Assembly: GCA_963667535.2 (NCBI GenBank)
Contig: CAXXDU010000002.1
Span: forward strand, 372,001 to 436,000
Direction of reading: 5' to 3'
DNA length: 64,000 nt
DNA from: UBA5614 sp963667535
GTDB lineage: Bacteria; Cloacimonadota; Cloacimonadia; Cloacimonadales; Cloacimonadaceae
The notes beneath the pieces are model-generated. The model was not told the origin of the DNA and made no database searches. It saw nothing but the letters and a program-made list of their open reading frames with translations. Positions within the stretch are counted from its first letter, which is position 1. Each line of letters starts with the position of its first letter. Positions 55,401 through 61,892 of the stretch are shown piece after piece. Made by a program: the position numbers and the translations under genes.

Positions 55401-55615
55401 TTAACGGAACACCTACCCAGAAAAGACTGCTTTCCAATTGGTTTGACGGCTGGAGTAAATGCCTGGCAGAGCTTAATTTTCTCAAAACTGGCTACCGTTC
55501 GGATGGGCTTTTGGATATTCACTATATCACAGATAAAGACATTGCTGCCAAAAACAGTTATGCAGCCAAAATCAACGCTGTTACCGATGCTGCCAGAAAG
55601 CTGATAATAAAGTAA
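52478..55615 (+). CDS. PEP/pyruvate-binding-domain protein fused to a nucleotidyltransferase domain
   Basis: 1045 residues. A ~290-residue N-terminal helical/GAF-like region ('LLERAKELDCLYQTGEIFKNG', similar in style to the kinase at 46107) precedes the PEP/pyruvate-binding domain ('GKLGGKSAGLFLSYNIL', 'IIVRSSSLLEDRVGAAFSGKYKSLF', 'AIIIQEVVGT'). It shares with the previous protein 'ILMGPGRWGS' and 'FGTHFFQDLVESGI'. The last ~110 residues hold a Pol-beta-type nucleotidyltransferase signature 'GSVKNGNAGPGSDIDLLL' with Asp968 and Asp970. No phosphohistidine domain. The fusion suggests that ligand or phosphate sensing is tied to nucleotidyl transfer; inferred. Confidence 0.88.
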   Translation: MTVQNQLNSLLERAKELDCLYQTGEIFKNGEADLNLVLQKLIGAIASGWRFPEDLRVRITVGDFTVKDDDFKVNNWVQTASYRIDDEASCELEVTYPNWTDTETPFLKEEQRLLTSIAERLCAFLQRRRLLRVNATQQSDALLRTDWKIIMELIYKSDPDQYLRIARKMMNYLSGLGVEDARKLLSTFGEQKNRKTLETVYDTNRPFHKENKSTVNKLIQRAFVIADEHLDNAEIYSLLQTWLQGDKISFLVQALENLSFSLNTIQDALHRFHNLSLEGIELPKPTLDNITVLLLLRFFTEQLEFIKISKPFVDIEDFVELVRNIVFPTNSYGKLGGKSAGLFLSYNILKRVKDKGLKLDNIKIPKTRYLLSDALHQFLNFNELNELIEQKYKTIEQIRDEYPNIVQVFKNSNFPPNLISGLALVLDEFGEKPIIVRSSSLLEDRVGAAFSGKYKSLFLANQGSKDERLYALLDAIAEVYASTFGPDPVEYRKERGLLDFHEEMAIIIQEVVGTKVGDYWLPSFAGVAFSNNEFRWSPRIQRDNGLVRLVPGLGTRAVDRVSDDFPILVSPGQPNLRVNLSNDEILRYSPRKVDVINLKTNTFETIDFAYLFKVFGAQYPIIEQVASVYSDQNITTKSAFNIEFETDKAVVTFDGLISKTNFMPRMKSILDTLKTAMGVSVDIEFAFDGKDLYILQCRAQSTAPEYRPANIPKDIPEKDILFTAGKYVSNGLIPDISHIVLVEPDEYSALKTVEEMKNVGRIVGKLNKILPKHKFILMGPGRWGSRGDIKLGVSITYSDINNTSMLIEIARKKGNYTPDLSFGTHFFQDLVESGIRYLPLYPDENGIVYNENFLHNADNILHKLIPDCGSFTKVIKVIDVEKSVPGKKVTIRMNGDLDEAIAYFTGTSSKEVSFADIDDSNPANEKHWLWRLRMAEHIASCLDKKKYGVKAMYIFGSVKNGNAGPGSDIDLLLHINGTPTQKRLLSNWFDGWSKCLAELNFLKTGYRSDGLLDIHYITDKDIAAKNSYAAKINAVTDAARKLIIK

Positions 55616-55619
55616 CATC

Positions 55620-56471
55620 ATGTACTGCTTCTTTGTAACAGACCTGCATGGCGACATCGGCAAATACAAACGCCTCTTTAAACAAATCCGCCTGGAAACA
55701 CCTGATCTGGTATTTATCGGCGGAGACCTTCTGTCAGCAGGATTTTTCCGTAGTGTCCTGCATAACGAAGATGTTCTGAATAAGACCATTGCTGCCGGGT
55801 TTAGCAAACTCAAAGATGACATGGGTCAGAAATATCCCGAAGTTTTCCTCATCTTGGGTAATGACGATCCCAGATGTGAAGAAAAGTCTATAATCAAATT
55901 TGAGAAAAAGTCTCTCTGGCACTATGCTCATCAGCGCGTTTTTAATATACAGGGAATCTCCATATTGGGTTATAGTTTTGTTCCCCCGACTCCTTTTCTG
56001 AATAAAGATTGGGAAAGATATGATGTTTCACGTTTTGTTGATGTAGGCAGTGTAGCTCCCGAAGAAGGCTATCGCAGCACACGTGTTTCCCAGATTGAGA
56101 TTACAAATAGCACGATTTGGGAAGATTTAACGACCTTAGCAGCCGATCAGGATTTAACAGAAAGCATTATGTTGTTTCATGCCCCACCCTATGACACAGG
56201 TCTGGATAGAGCTGCCCTGGACGGTAAAATGGTGGACTATGCTCCTCTGGACGTACATGTGGGCAGTATCGCGATCAGACGTTTTATTGAGCAATATCAG
56301 CCACTGATTACTCTGCATGGCCACATTCATGAATCTTTCAGCATTACCGGAATCTGGAAAGAATGCATCGGCAAAACTGTCTGTATGTCCGCAGCAGGAT
56401 TGGGTAAGAAGCTGACGCTGGTTAAATTTTACACTGAGAATCCTCATGAAGCTGAAAGACAAGAAATCTGA
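55620..56471 (+). CDS. Calcineurin-like metallophosphoesterase
   Basis: 283 residues, starting 4 nt after the previous stop. The metallophosphoesterase motifs appear in order: 'FVTDLHGDIGKYK' (DxH, residues 8-10), 'VFIGGDLL' (GGD), 'LILGNDDPR' (GNDD in place of GNHD), 'MLFHAPPYDTGLD' and 'LHGHIHES' (GHxH). This is a di-metal phosphatase or phosphodiesterase fold. In an operon with a nucleotidyltransferase it could reverse that reaction, but the substrate is unknown. Confidence 0.92.
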   Translation: MYCFFVTDLHGDIGKYKRLFKQIRLETPDLVFIGGDLLSAGFFRSVLHNEDVLNKTIAAGFSKLKDDMGQKYPEVFLILGNDDPRCEEKSIIKFEKKSLWHYAHQRVFNIQGISILGYSFVPPTPFLNKDWERYDVSRFVDVGSVAPEEGYRSTRVSQIEITNSTIWEDLTTLAADQDLTESIMLFHAPPYDTGLDRAALDGKMVDYAPLDVHVGSIAIRRFIEQYQPLITLHGHIHESFSITGIWKECIGKTVCMSAAGLGKKLTLVKFYTENPHEAERQEI

Positions 56472-56661
56472 GCAAACTGACCATGAAGATGAGCTTTTAT
56501 CAACCCATAAACACAAATCTTCATCAGCAAAACAAGCAGAAACGCAATCTCCAGGTAATTCTATTGAGTATACCGGTCTCTGTGTAAACTGTGATAAACG
56601 GACTTTCTGCCGTTTTTGTAATCAACCCGGTGGCGTCTGGTACTGCGAAGAATACGAATAG
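56446..56661 (+). CDS. Small four-cysteine protein
   Basis: 71 residues. The charged, low-complexity first half (Lys, Glu, Ser, His) leads to a compact C-terminal motif 'GLCVNCDKRTFCRFCNQPGGVWYCEEYE', whose cysteines suggest a zinc or Fe-S knuckle. The 'GLCxNC...GGVWxCEEY' pattern recurs in small proteins of anaerobic bacteria, to my knowledge without assigned function. It overlaps the phosphoesterase gene by 26 nt in another frame, indicating coupling. Confidence comes from the conserved motif despite the small size. Confidence 0.75.
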   Translation: MKLKDKKSEQTDHEDELLSTHKHKSSSAKQAETQSPGNSIEYTGLCVNCDKRTFCRFCNQPGGVWYCEEYE

Positions 56662-56746
56662 CACAAGCCTGGCTCTAAACCACTACAATAAACAGTAATC
56701 CCAATCTCTGAAGTTTATAACCTCTAACAAGTGGCTACTAAGAAAG

Positions 56747-56768
56747 TAGTAAGACTGATTACCTGGAG
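56747..56768. repeat. 22-nt dispersed repeat (inverted copy)
   Basis: Exact reverse complement of 7035-7056 (CTCCAGGTAATCAGTCTTAC followed by TA). Confidence 0.65.
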
Positions 56769-56803
56769 CGTTATGTACCATAGATTATTAATCACTTAAT
56801 CAC

Positions 56804-56843
56804 CATTCCACCATTCCACTTTTCCACTTTTCCACCGTTCCAC
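56804..56843. repeat. Five tandem 8-bp repeats (NNTTCCAC)
   Basis: Units CATTCCAC, CATTCCAC, TTTTCCAC, TTTTCCAC, CGTTCCAC in perfect 8-bp register. Only the first two positions vary. Confidence 0.75.
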
Positions 56844-56902
56844 TCTCTTAATCACAGCGCAGCCTTAATTCATAATTAGCAGCTTCGCAGCTCTGCCCTC
56901 GT

Positions 56903-57016
56903 TCCAAATATGGGATAAACAACAATTCCTGAAAAGAACCTCTTGGGTTCCTCTTGGGCTAAGCCCAGGAAGTTCCCAACAGGTTCTCAACAGGTTCCGT
57001 CTTTGAACTCATATTT
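56903..57016. repeat. 114-bp dispersed direct repeat, copy 2
   Basis: Same orientation as 43532-43645 and 97% identical. The central palindrome here reads TTGGGC-TAA-GCCCAG, with the loop changed from TTA to TAA and one arm base changed. Confidence 0.85.
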
Positions 57017-57097
57017 CTAAAGGTGAGGGAATGGGGGATAACTTATTTATCTCGCTTTTCTTCCTTATTTAATCCACAAGTGTAGAAGCACTGATAT

Positions 57098-57134
57098 ACG
57101 GCTCATATACGGGTCGCACCCGTATATGAGCCGT
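57098..57134. repeat. Perfect 17-bp-stem hairpin
   Basis: ACGGCTCATATACGGGT (57098-57114), loop CGC, and its exact reverse complement (57118-57134). No T-tract on either side, so it is not a standard terminator. Confidence 0.85.
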
Positions 57135-57300
57135 CCATCACCTGTGTATCTCCCGCAGAATACATAAGGAATAAATGAGCGATAAACAAGGCTTTGACCT
57201 AAACTATAGTTTGGACTATATTTATTGCTATAAGCCTCCTTATCACCTTACCACCTTATCACTCATTTATTAATTGTATGATCTTACAGTCATTGTACAG

Positions 57301-57349
57301 AGATGCTAGGGTCATCTAAGGGTGCGAGCCTTAGATGACCCTAGCATCT
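57301..57349. repeat. Perfect 21-bp-stem hairpin
   Basis: Arm 57301-57321 (begins AGATGCTAGGGTCATC) and its exact reverse complement 57329-57349, loop GTGCGAG. It lies ~190 nt before the first restriction gene. The GGGT-CGCACC and AGGGTGCGAGCC centres of the two hairpins are alike. Confidence 0.88.
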
Positions 57350-57539
57350 CCCTTTAATCTCTATAGGATCGTCTAAGGTATAAAAGAGGGACAAATGGAA
57401 ATTGAATACGTATATAAACGGGTAATAGAGGTTGAATTATTGTGCCTACTAAAAAAATAACTTGACATAAGCGCAGTATAATTAATATGGTAGCCACAAT
57501 AATGCAATGCCGAATCACCTGATCGGCTTCAGAGGTGAA

Positions 57540-58130
57540 ATGCAAAAGTTGCTGCTTAAAGATATAGCTGATATTCAGTTAGGATTTCAGTCAAGAAAAA
57601 AGACTGAGGAATCATTAAAGTGTCACTACTTGATTATAATGGGCAAAGATATCTCGGATGATAACGAGATTAATTTTGATTCATTGATCAAAATCGAGCC
57701 TGAAGTTGATCCGGGAAGGTACTTACTTAGTATGGGTGACGTATTATTTATGGCCAAAGGAAGCTATAATCGTGCTGCTTGTGTCAAAACAGAACTGCAT
57801 AATACTCTGGCTTCAAATTCTTTCTATGTGCTTAAACTGCGAAAAAACACGATCGAACCCTGGTATCTTTCCTGGTGGCTAAACCAAACTGTAGCGCAGG
57901 AATATTTTACTCAGAAGCAGTCTTCGGGTGCCACCATATCGTTTATTAGTGCAGAGGTCTTACGTAATACTCCTGTGCATATACCTGATCTGCATACCCA
58001 AAAGAAAATTGAAAACCTGTATGAGACATACAGAGTCTGGAAAGAGAGAACCCAGGAATTAGTTAAACTACACGAACAACTTATAAAAGATGTTATTTTT
58101 AAGAACTTAAATCAAGAGGAGAAAGCATGA
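57540..58130 (+). CDS. hsdS: Half-size type I restriction specificity subunit (HsdS-like)
   Basis: 196 residues from the ATG at 57540 (GAGGTGA just upstream); the ORF opens at 57507. It contains one target-recognition domain ('LLKDIADIQLGFQSRKKTEE', 'SMGDVLFMAKGSYNRAACV', 'PWYLSWWLNQTVAQEYFTQKQSSGATISFISAEVLRNTPVHIPDLHTQKKI'). One coiled-coil segment follows ('LYETYRVWKERTQELVKLHEQL'). Full HsdS has two such halves. Half-subunits can work as dimers in some systems; otherwise it is a second, reduced specificity gene. It overlaps hsdM by 4 nt (ATGA) and precedes it, the reverse of the usual order. Confidence 0.82.
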   Translation: MQKLLLKDIADIQLGFQSRKKTEESLKCHYLIIMGKDISDDNEINFDSLIKIEPEVDPGRYLLSMGDVLFMAKGSYNRAACVKTELHNTLASNSFYVLKLRKNTIEPWYLSWWLNQTVAQEYFTQKQSSGATISFISAEVLRNTPVHIPDLHTQKKIENLYETYRVWKERTQELVKLHEQLIKDVIFKNLNQEEKA

Positions 58131-59659
58131 GCACAGTTCCAACCAAAAATGAAATCAATGAGATAGTCTGGCAGGCTTGCGATACCTTTAGAGGAGCAGT
58201 TGACCCGGCTGAGTATAAGAATTACATCCTTACTATGCTGTTTATAAAATATATGAGTGACCTCTGGAAAGACAAATATGAGGAATATTCCACCCGCTAT
58301 TCCGGAGATATGGAACGCATCGACAGGGCATTGAGCCGGGAAAGATTCAGAGTTCCGGAGCAGGCAGACTTTACTTATCTCTATAGCCAAAAGGATAATT
58401 CGGATATTGGGAATATCATCAATAAAGCTCTGGAAAAGATTGAAGAAGCTAATAAGCTTAAGCTGGAAAACGTCTTTCGCAATATAGACTTCAATAGTGA
58501 AGCAGCTTTGGGACAAACCAAAGACCGCAACCGCAGGCTTAAGAACCTGCTGGAAGATTTTAATAATCCCAAACTGGATTTAAGACCTTCTGTCCTGCAC
58601 AGCCAGGATGTAATTGGAGACGTTTACGAATATCTTATAGCGCGTTTTGCAGCCGGAGCAGGCAAGAAAGCAGGCGAATTTTACACTCCGGCAGAAGTAT
58701 CTGAACTATTGGCAAAGCTGGTTAATCCCAAGCCCGGTGACAGAATCTGTGACCCTGCTTGTGGTTCCGGTTCATTGCTTATCAAGGTTGCCAAACAGAT
58801 TAAAGACAGTAACTACGCTCTGTATGGACAGGAATCCAATGGCTCCACCTGGTCATTATGCCGGATGAATATGTTTCTGCATGAGATGGATAGCGCTCAG
58901 ATTGAATGGTGCGACACGATAAATAGTCCCAAGCTAATAGAGAATGATGAGCTGATGCGCTTTAACATTGTGGTGGCAAATCCTCCCTTCTCTTTAGATA
59001 AATGGGGTTATGAAGATGCAGGGCATGACAGATTTAATAGATTTTGGCGCGGTATCCCACCCAAAAGCAAAGGCGATTATGCCTTCATCAGTCACATGGT
59101 GGAAACTGCTCTCAAAGATGAAGGCAGAGTAGGTGTAATAGTTCCTCACGGAGTACTCTTTAGAGGTGGAGCTGAAGGCATTATCAGAACCAAGCTGGTG
59201 GACGATAACCAGTTAGAAGCTGTGATTGGTTTACCGGAAAAGTTGTTTTATGGTGTGAGTATCTCTGCTTGTATCCTTATCTTTAATAAAGCCCGTAAAC
59301 CCTGGACAAAAGCAACCACTGACAGGGATAAGCAGATCATCTTTATAGATGCCAGTCGGGAATATGAAGCAGGTAAAAAGCAGTTTAAACTCAGAGAACA
59401 GGATATTGCCAAAGTAGTAAACACCTATAAACAATATGAGCAGATTGATAAGTACTCGCATCTGGCTACTCTGGAAGAGATTAAGGGAAATGAATATAAC
59501 CTCAATATCCCCCGCTATGTGGACACCTTTATCGCAGAAAAGGAAATTGATATCAAAGCTGTACAGCAGGAAATCAAGAAACTGGAAGCGGAATTAGTAG
59601 TAGTTAAAACTGAAATGGAAGGCTATCTCAAAGAACTGGGATTGGGAGAAGAAGAATGA
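58127..59659 (+). CDS. hsdM: Type I restriction-modification DNA methyltransferase subunit
   Basis: 510 residues. Adenine-N6 methyltransferase with the HsdM_N helical domain (~1-150, 'ILTMLFIKYMSDLWKDK'), AdoMet-binding motif I 'DPACGSGSLLIKVAK' (~212-226) and catalytic motif IV 'VVANPPFSLDKW' (NPPF). It also has the characteristic 'KKAGEFYTPAEVSELLAKLVNP' before motif I and a C-terminal coiled coil ('IKAVQQEIKKLEAELVVVKTEM'). It overlaps both neighbours by 4 nt, so translation is coupled through half-hsdS, hsdM and rhuM. Confidence 0.97.
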   Translation: MSTVPTKNEINEIVWQACDTFRGAVDPAEYKNYILTMLFIKYMSDLWKDKYEEYSTRYSGDMERIDRALSRERFRVPEQADFTYLYSQKDNSDIGNIINKALEKIEEANKLKLENVFRNIDFNSEAALGQTKDRNRRLKNLLEDFNNPKLDLRPSVLHSQDVIGDVYEYLIARFAAGAGKKAGEFYTPAEVSELLAKLVNPKPGDRICDPACGSGSLLIKVAKQIKDSNYALYGQESNGSTWSLCRMNMFLHEMDSAQIEWCDTINSPKLIENDELMRFNIVVANPPFSLDKWGYEDAGHDRFNRFWRGIPPKSKGDYAFISHMVETALKDEGRVGVIVPHGVLFRGGAEGIIRTKLVDDNQLEAVIGLPEKLFYGVSISACILIFNKARKPWTKATTDRDKQIIFIDASREYEAGKKQFKLREQDIAKVVNTYKQYEQIDKYSHLATLEEIKGNEYNLNIPRYVDTFIAEKEIDIKAVQQEIKKLEAELVVVKTEMEGYLKELGLGEEE

Positions 59660-60702
59660 AGAAAAACGAGTTAATCAAGCCGGACTTTCTGCTCTACCAG
59701 ACAGAGGATGGCAGCACCCGGATTGACGTAAAGTTTGAAGAGGAAAGCGTTTGGCTAAATCAAAAGGGATTAGCGGATTTATATCAAACGACTCCTCAGA
59801 ACATAACACTCCATATAAGAAACATTTACACTGATGAAGAGCTTCCTTTTGAGTCAACTTGTAAGGAATACTTACAAGTTCAAAACGAGGGTGGTAGAGA
59901 TGTAAGTCGTTATATGTCATACTATAACCTTGAAATGATACTTGCTATAGGCTATAGAGTTCGTTCTTATCGTGGGGTTCAGTTTCGTAAGTGGGCTACT
60001 GACAAGCTGAAAGAGTTTTTGGTCAAAGGTTTTGTTCTTGATGATTACCGCCTAAAAGAAGCCAAAGCCTTTGGCAGAGACTACTTTGATGAATTGCTGG
60101 AACGCATCAGAGATATCCGCTCCTCTGAAAAGATGTTCTACCGGAAGATTACGGATATTTATGCGATGAGCTACGATTATGATCCGCATCATCCCATTAC
60201 TCAGGAGTTTTATGCTACTGTCCAGAACAAACTCCATTATGCTGCCCATGGCAAGACTGCTGCTGAATTGATTAAATCAAGAGTAGATGCCCATAAACCT
60301 AATATGGGTTTGCTTACCTGGAAAGGTGGTAAGGTAAGAAAATCAGACGTGGATGTTGCCAAAAACTATCTGAATGAACAGGAGCTCAAAGACCTGAACC
60401 GGATCGTTACCATGTATCTGGATTATGCAGAAGACCAGGCAAAAAGACAAAACCCGATGTATATGAAAGATTGGAAAGACAAGTTGGATGCCTTCCTAAA
60501 GTTCAATGACAGGGAGATTCTGGATAATCCGGGCAGAGTATCTCACGATGTAGCACAAAAATTGGCTTATCAGGAATATGAAAAATTCAATAAACACCGG
60601 ATAAAACTTGATGACAGTAAAGAAGTAGATTCAAAGAGTTTAGAAGAGTTATCTAATAAAGCTACAAATCTAAAGCGCAAAATGATAAGAAAAGAAAAGT
60701 AG
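59656..60702 (+). CDS. RhuM family protein
   Basis: 348 residues. An N-terminal domain has 'VDVKFEEESVWLNQKGLADLYQTTPQNITLHIRNIY', 'SRYMSYYNLEMILAIGYRVRSYRGVQFRKWATDKLKEF' (KilA-N/Bro-like DNA-binding style), then 'YFDELLERIRDIRSSEKMFYRKITDIYA' and 'VQNKLHYAAHGKTAAELI'. RhuM-type genes are frequent passengers between hsdM and hsdS in type I loci and are annotated as virulence proteins by history; the molecular role is unknown. It starts inside the hsdM stop (ATGA). The end is lysine-rich ('KATNLKRKMIRKEK'). Confidence 0.93.
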   Translation: MKKNELIKPDFLLYQTEDGSTRIDVKFEEESVWLNQKGLADLYQTTPQNITLHIRNIYTDEELPFESTCKEYLQVQNEGGRDVSRYMSYYNLEMILAIGYRVRSYRGVQFRKWATDKLKEFLVKGFVLDDYRLKEAKAFGRDYFDELLERIRDIRSSEKMFYRKITDIYAMSYDYDPHHPITQEFYATVQNKLHYAAHGKTAAELIKSRVDAHKPNMGLLTWKGGKVRKSDVDVAKNYLNEQELKDLNRIVTMYLDYAEDQAKRQNPMYMKDWKDKLDAFLKFNDREILDNPGRVSHDVAQKLAYQEYEKFNKHRIKLDDSKEVDSKSLEELSNKATNLKRKMIRKEK

Positions 60703-60706
60703 CATA

Positions 60707-61879
60707 ATGAATAACAAAACAATTCATTGGGAATATAAGAAGATAAAAGATACAATGATTCAAGTCATTGATGGTGACAGAGGAAAAGAGTATCCAAAAG
60801 AGAACGAATTCTTAAATGAGGGGTATTGTCTTTTCTTAACAGCTAATAATATTACTAAAAATGGTTTTAGGTTAGATAACAAAATCTTCATTTCTGAGGT
60901 TCGAGATAAGAAGCTTGGGAAAGGAAAACTACAACTCAATGACTTAATCCTAACTACAAGAGGTTCCGTTGGCAACATAGCTTTATTTAATGACACTATT
61001 CCATATACTCATATCAGAATCAACTCAGGAATGGTAATATTAAGAGTAAATCCAAAAGAGATATTGCCAGATTACTTAGAAATATTATTTTCTTCGGGAT
61101 ATGTTTCAAGACAGATAACTAAAGTAGTTTATGGAAGCGCTCAACCTCAATTGACAGTTAAAACAATAAATAGTATTATGCTCCCGATACCAGATATCAA
61201 ATCACAAGAATTTATTACATCAGTTATTAATTCAGGCGTGAACACAATTGATAAAATAGATAAACTCATCGAAGCAAAGATGAAACTCAAGCAAGCTTTG
61301 ATGCATAAACTACTTACAGGGCAGATCAGGTTTCCAGGATTTGGTAAACCGGTTACAAAGATAGGTGATATACCAAAAGGGTGGAAATCTAGGAGACTAA
61401 GTGATTTGTGTTCTATAGAATATGGAGCAAGTTGGAACAAAATCAAATCAGATAGTGGATTTCCAGTTTATGGAACTGGTGGGGTTATGGGTTATGCTAA
61501 TAAATCAATATCTGATAAACCTGCTATCATTATAGGTCGAAAAGGCACAATAGACAGACCATTCTATGTAAACCATCCCTTTTGGACTGTTGATACGACG
61601 TTTTTTGCTCAGCCTAAAGGTGATGATAACTTAGAGTTTATCTATTGTCAACTTTGTATGCTAAATTGGAAACTTTATAATGAAGCATCAGGGTTACCAA
61701 GTTTGAATAGAAATACAATTTCTTCAATACATTTAATCATGCCTTTACAATTGGAGCAAGACCATATTGCAGAAGCCCTGTATAAACTCAACAAAGAAAT
61801 TGAGATTTTGGCAAATATTAAAGCACAACATGTATTACAAAAGCAGAGTCTATGTGTAATTCTATTTAGTAGAGGTTAA
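60707..61879 (+). CDS. hsdS: Type I restriction specificity subunit (full-length HsdS)
   Basis: 390 residues with two target-recognition domains. TRD1 is ~5-190 ('LFLTANNITKNGFRLDNKIFISEV', 'QLNDLILTTRGSVGNIALFND', 'VVYGSAQPQLTVKTINSIMLPIPDIKSQ') and a coiled coil follows ('KIDKLIEAKMKLKQALMHKLLTGQIRFPGF'). TRD2 is ~225-370 ('LSDLCSIEYGASWNKIKSDSGFPVYGTGGVMGY', 'AIIIGRKGTID', 'NEASGLPSLNRNTISSIHLIMP'). It sets the DNA target of the HsdM/HsdR complex. The coding sequence is visibly more A+T-rich than hsdM. No hsdR is seen; it may lie beyond the window. Confidence 0.95.
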   Translation: MNNKTIHWEYKKIKDTMIQVIDGDRGKEYPKENEFLNEGYCLFLTANNITKNGFRLDNKIFISEVRDKKLGKGKLQLNDLILTTRGSVGNIALFNDTIPYTHIRINSGMVILRVNPKEILPDYLEILFSSGYVSRQITKVVYGSAQPQLTVKTINSIMLPIPDIKSQEFITSVINSGVNTIDKIDKLIEAKMKLKQALMHKLLTGQIRFPGFGKPVTKIGDIPKGWKSRRLSDLCSIEYGASWNKIKSDSGFPVYGTGGVMGYANKSISDKPAIIIGRKGTIDRPFYVNHPFWTVDTTFFAQPKGDDNLEFIYCQLCMLNWKLYNEASGLPSLNRNTISSIHLIMPLQLEQDHIAEALYKLNKEIEILANIKAQHVLQKQSLCVILFSRG

Positions 61880-61892
61880 CAAGGAGAGTTTC

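Larger units (their letters stand above)
56662..57539. other. Gene-free, palindrome-rich region before the restriction cluster
   Basis: About 880 nt with no credible ORF. In order: inverted copy of the 22-nt repeat (56747-56768), five 8-bp NNTTCCAC repeats (56804-56843), the 114-bp repeat copy 2 (56903-57016), a 17-bp-stem hairpin (57098-57134), a 21-bp-stem hairpin (57301-57349), then a TTGACA/TATAAT-bearing stretch before hsdS. This looks like a junction between the core chromosome and the defence island. Confidence 0.7.

Noticed and set aside
57462..57488. TTGACA with nearby TATAAT (57477) and TAATAT (57483) before half-hsdS
   Set aside because: Spacers are 9 and 15 nt instead of 16-18, so I do not call a promoter, though it may be a weak one.
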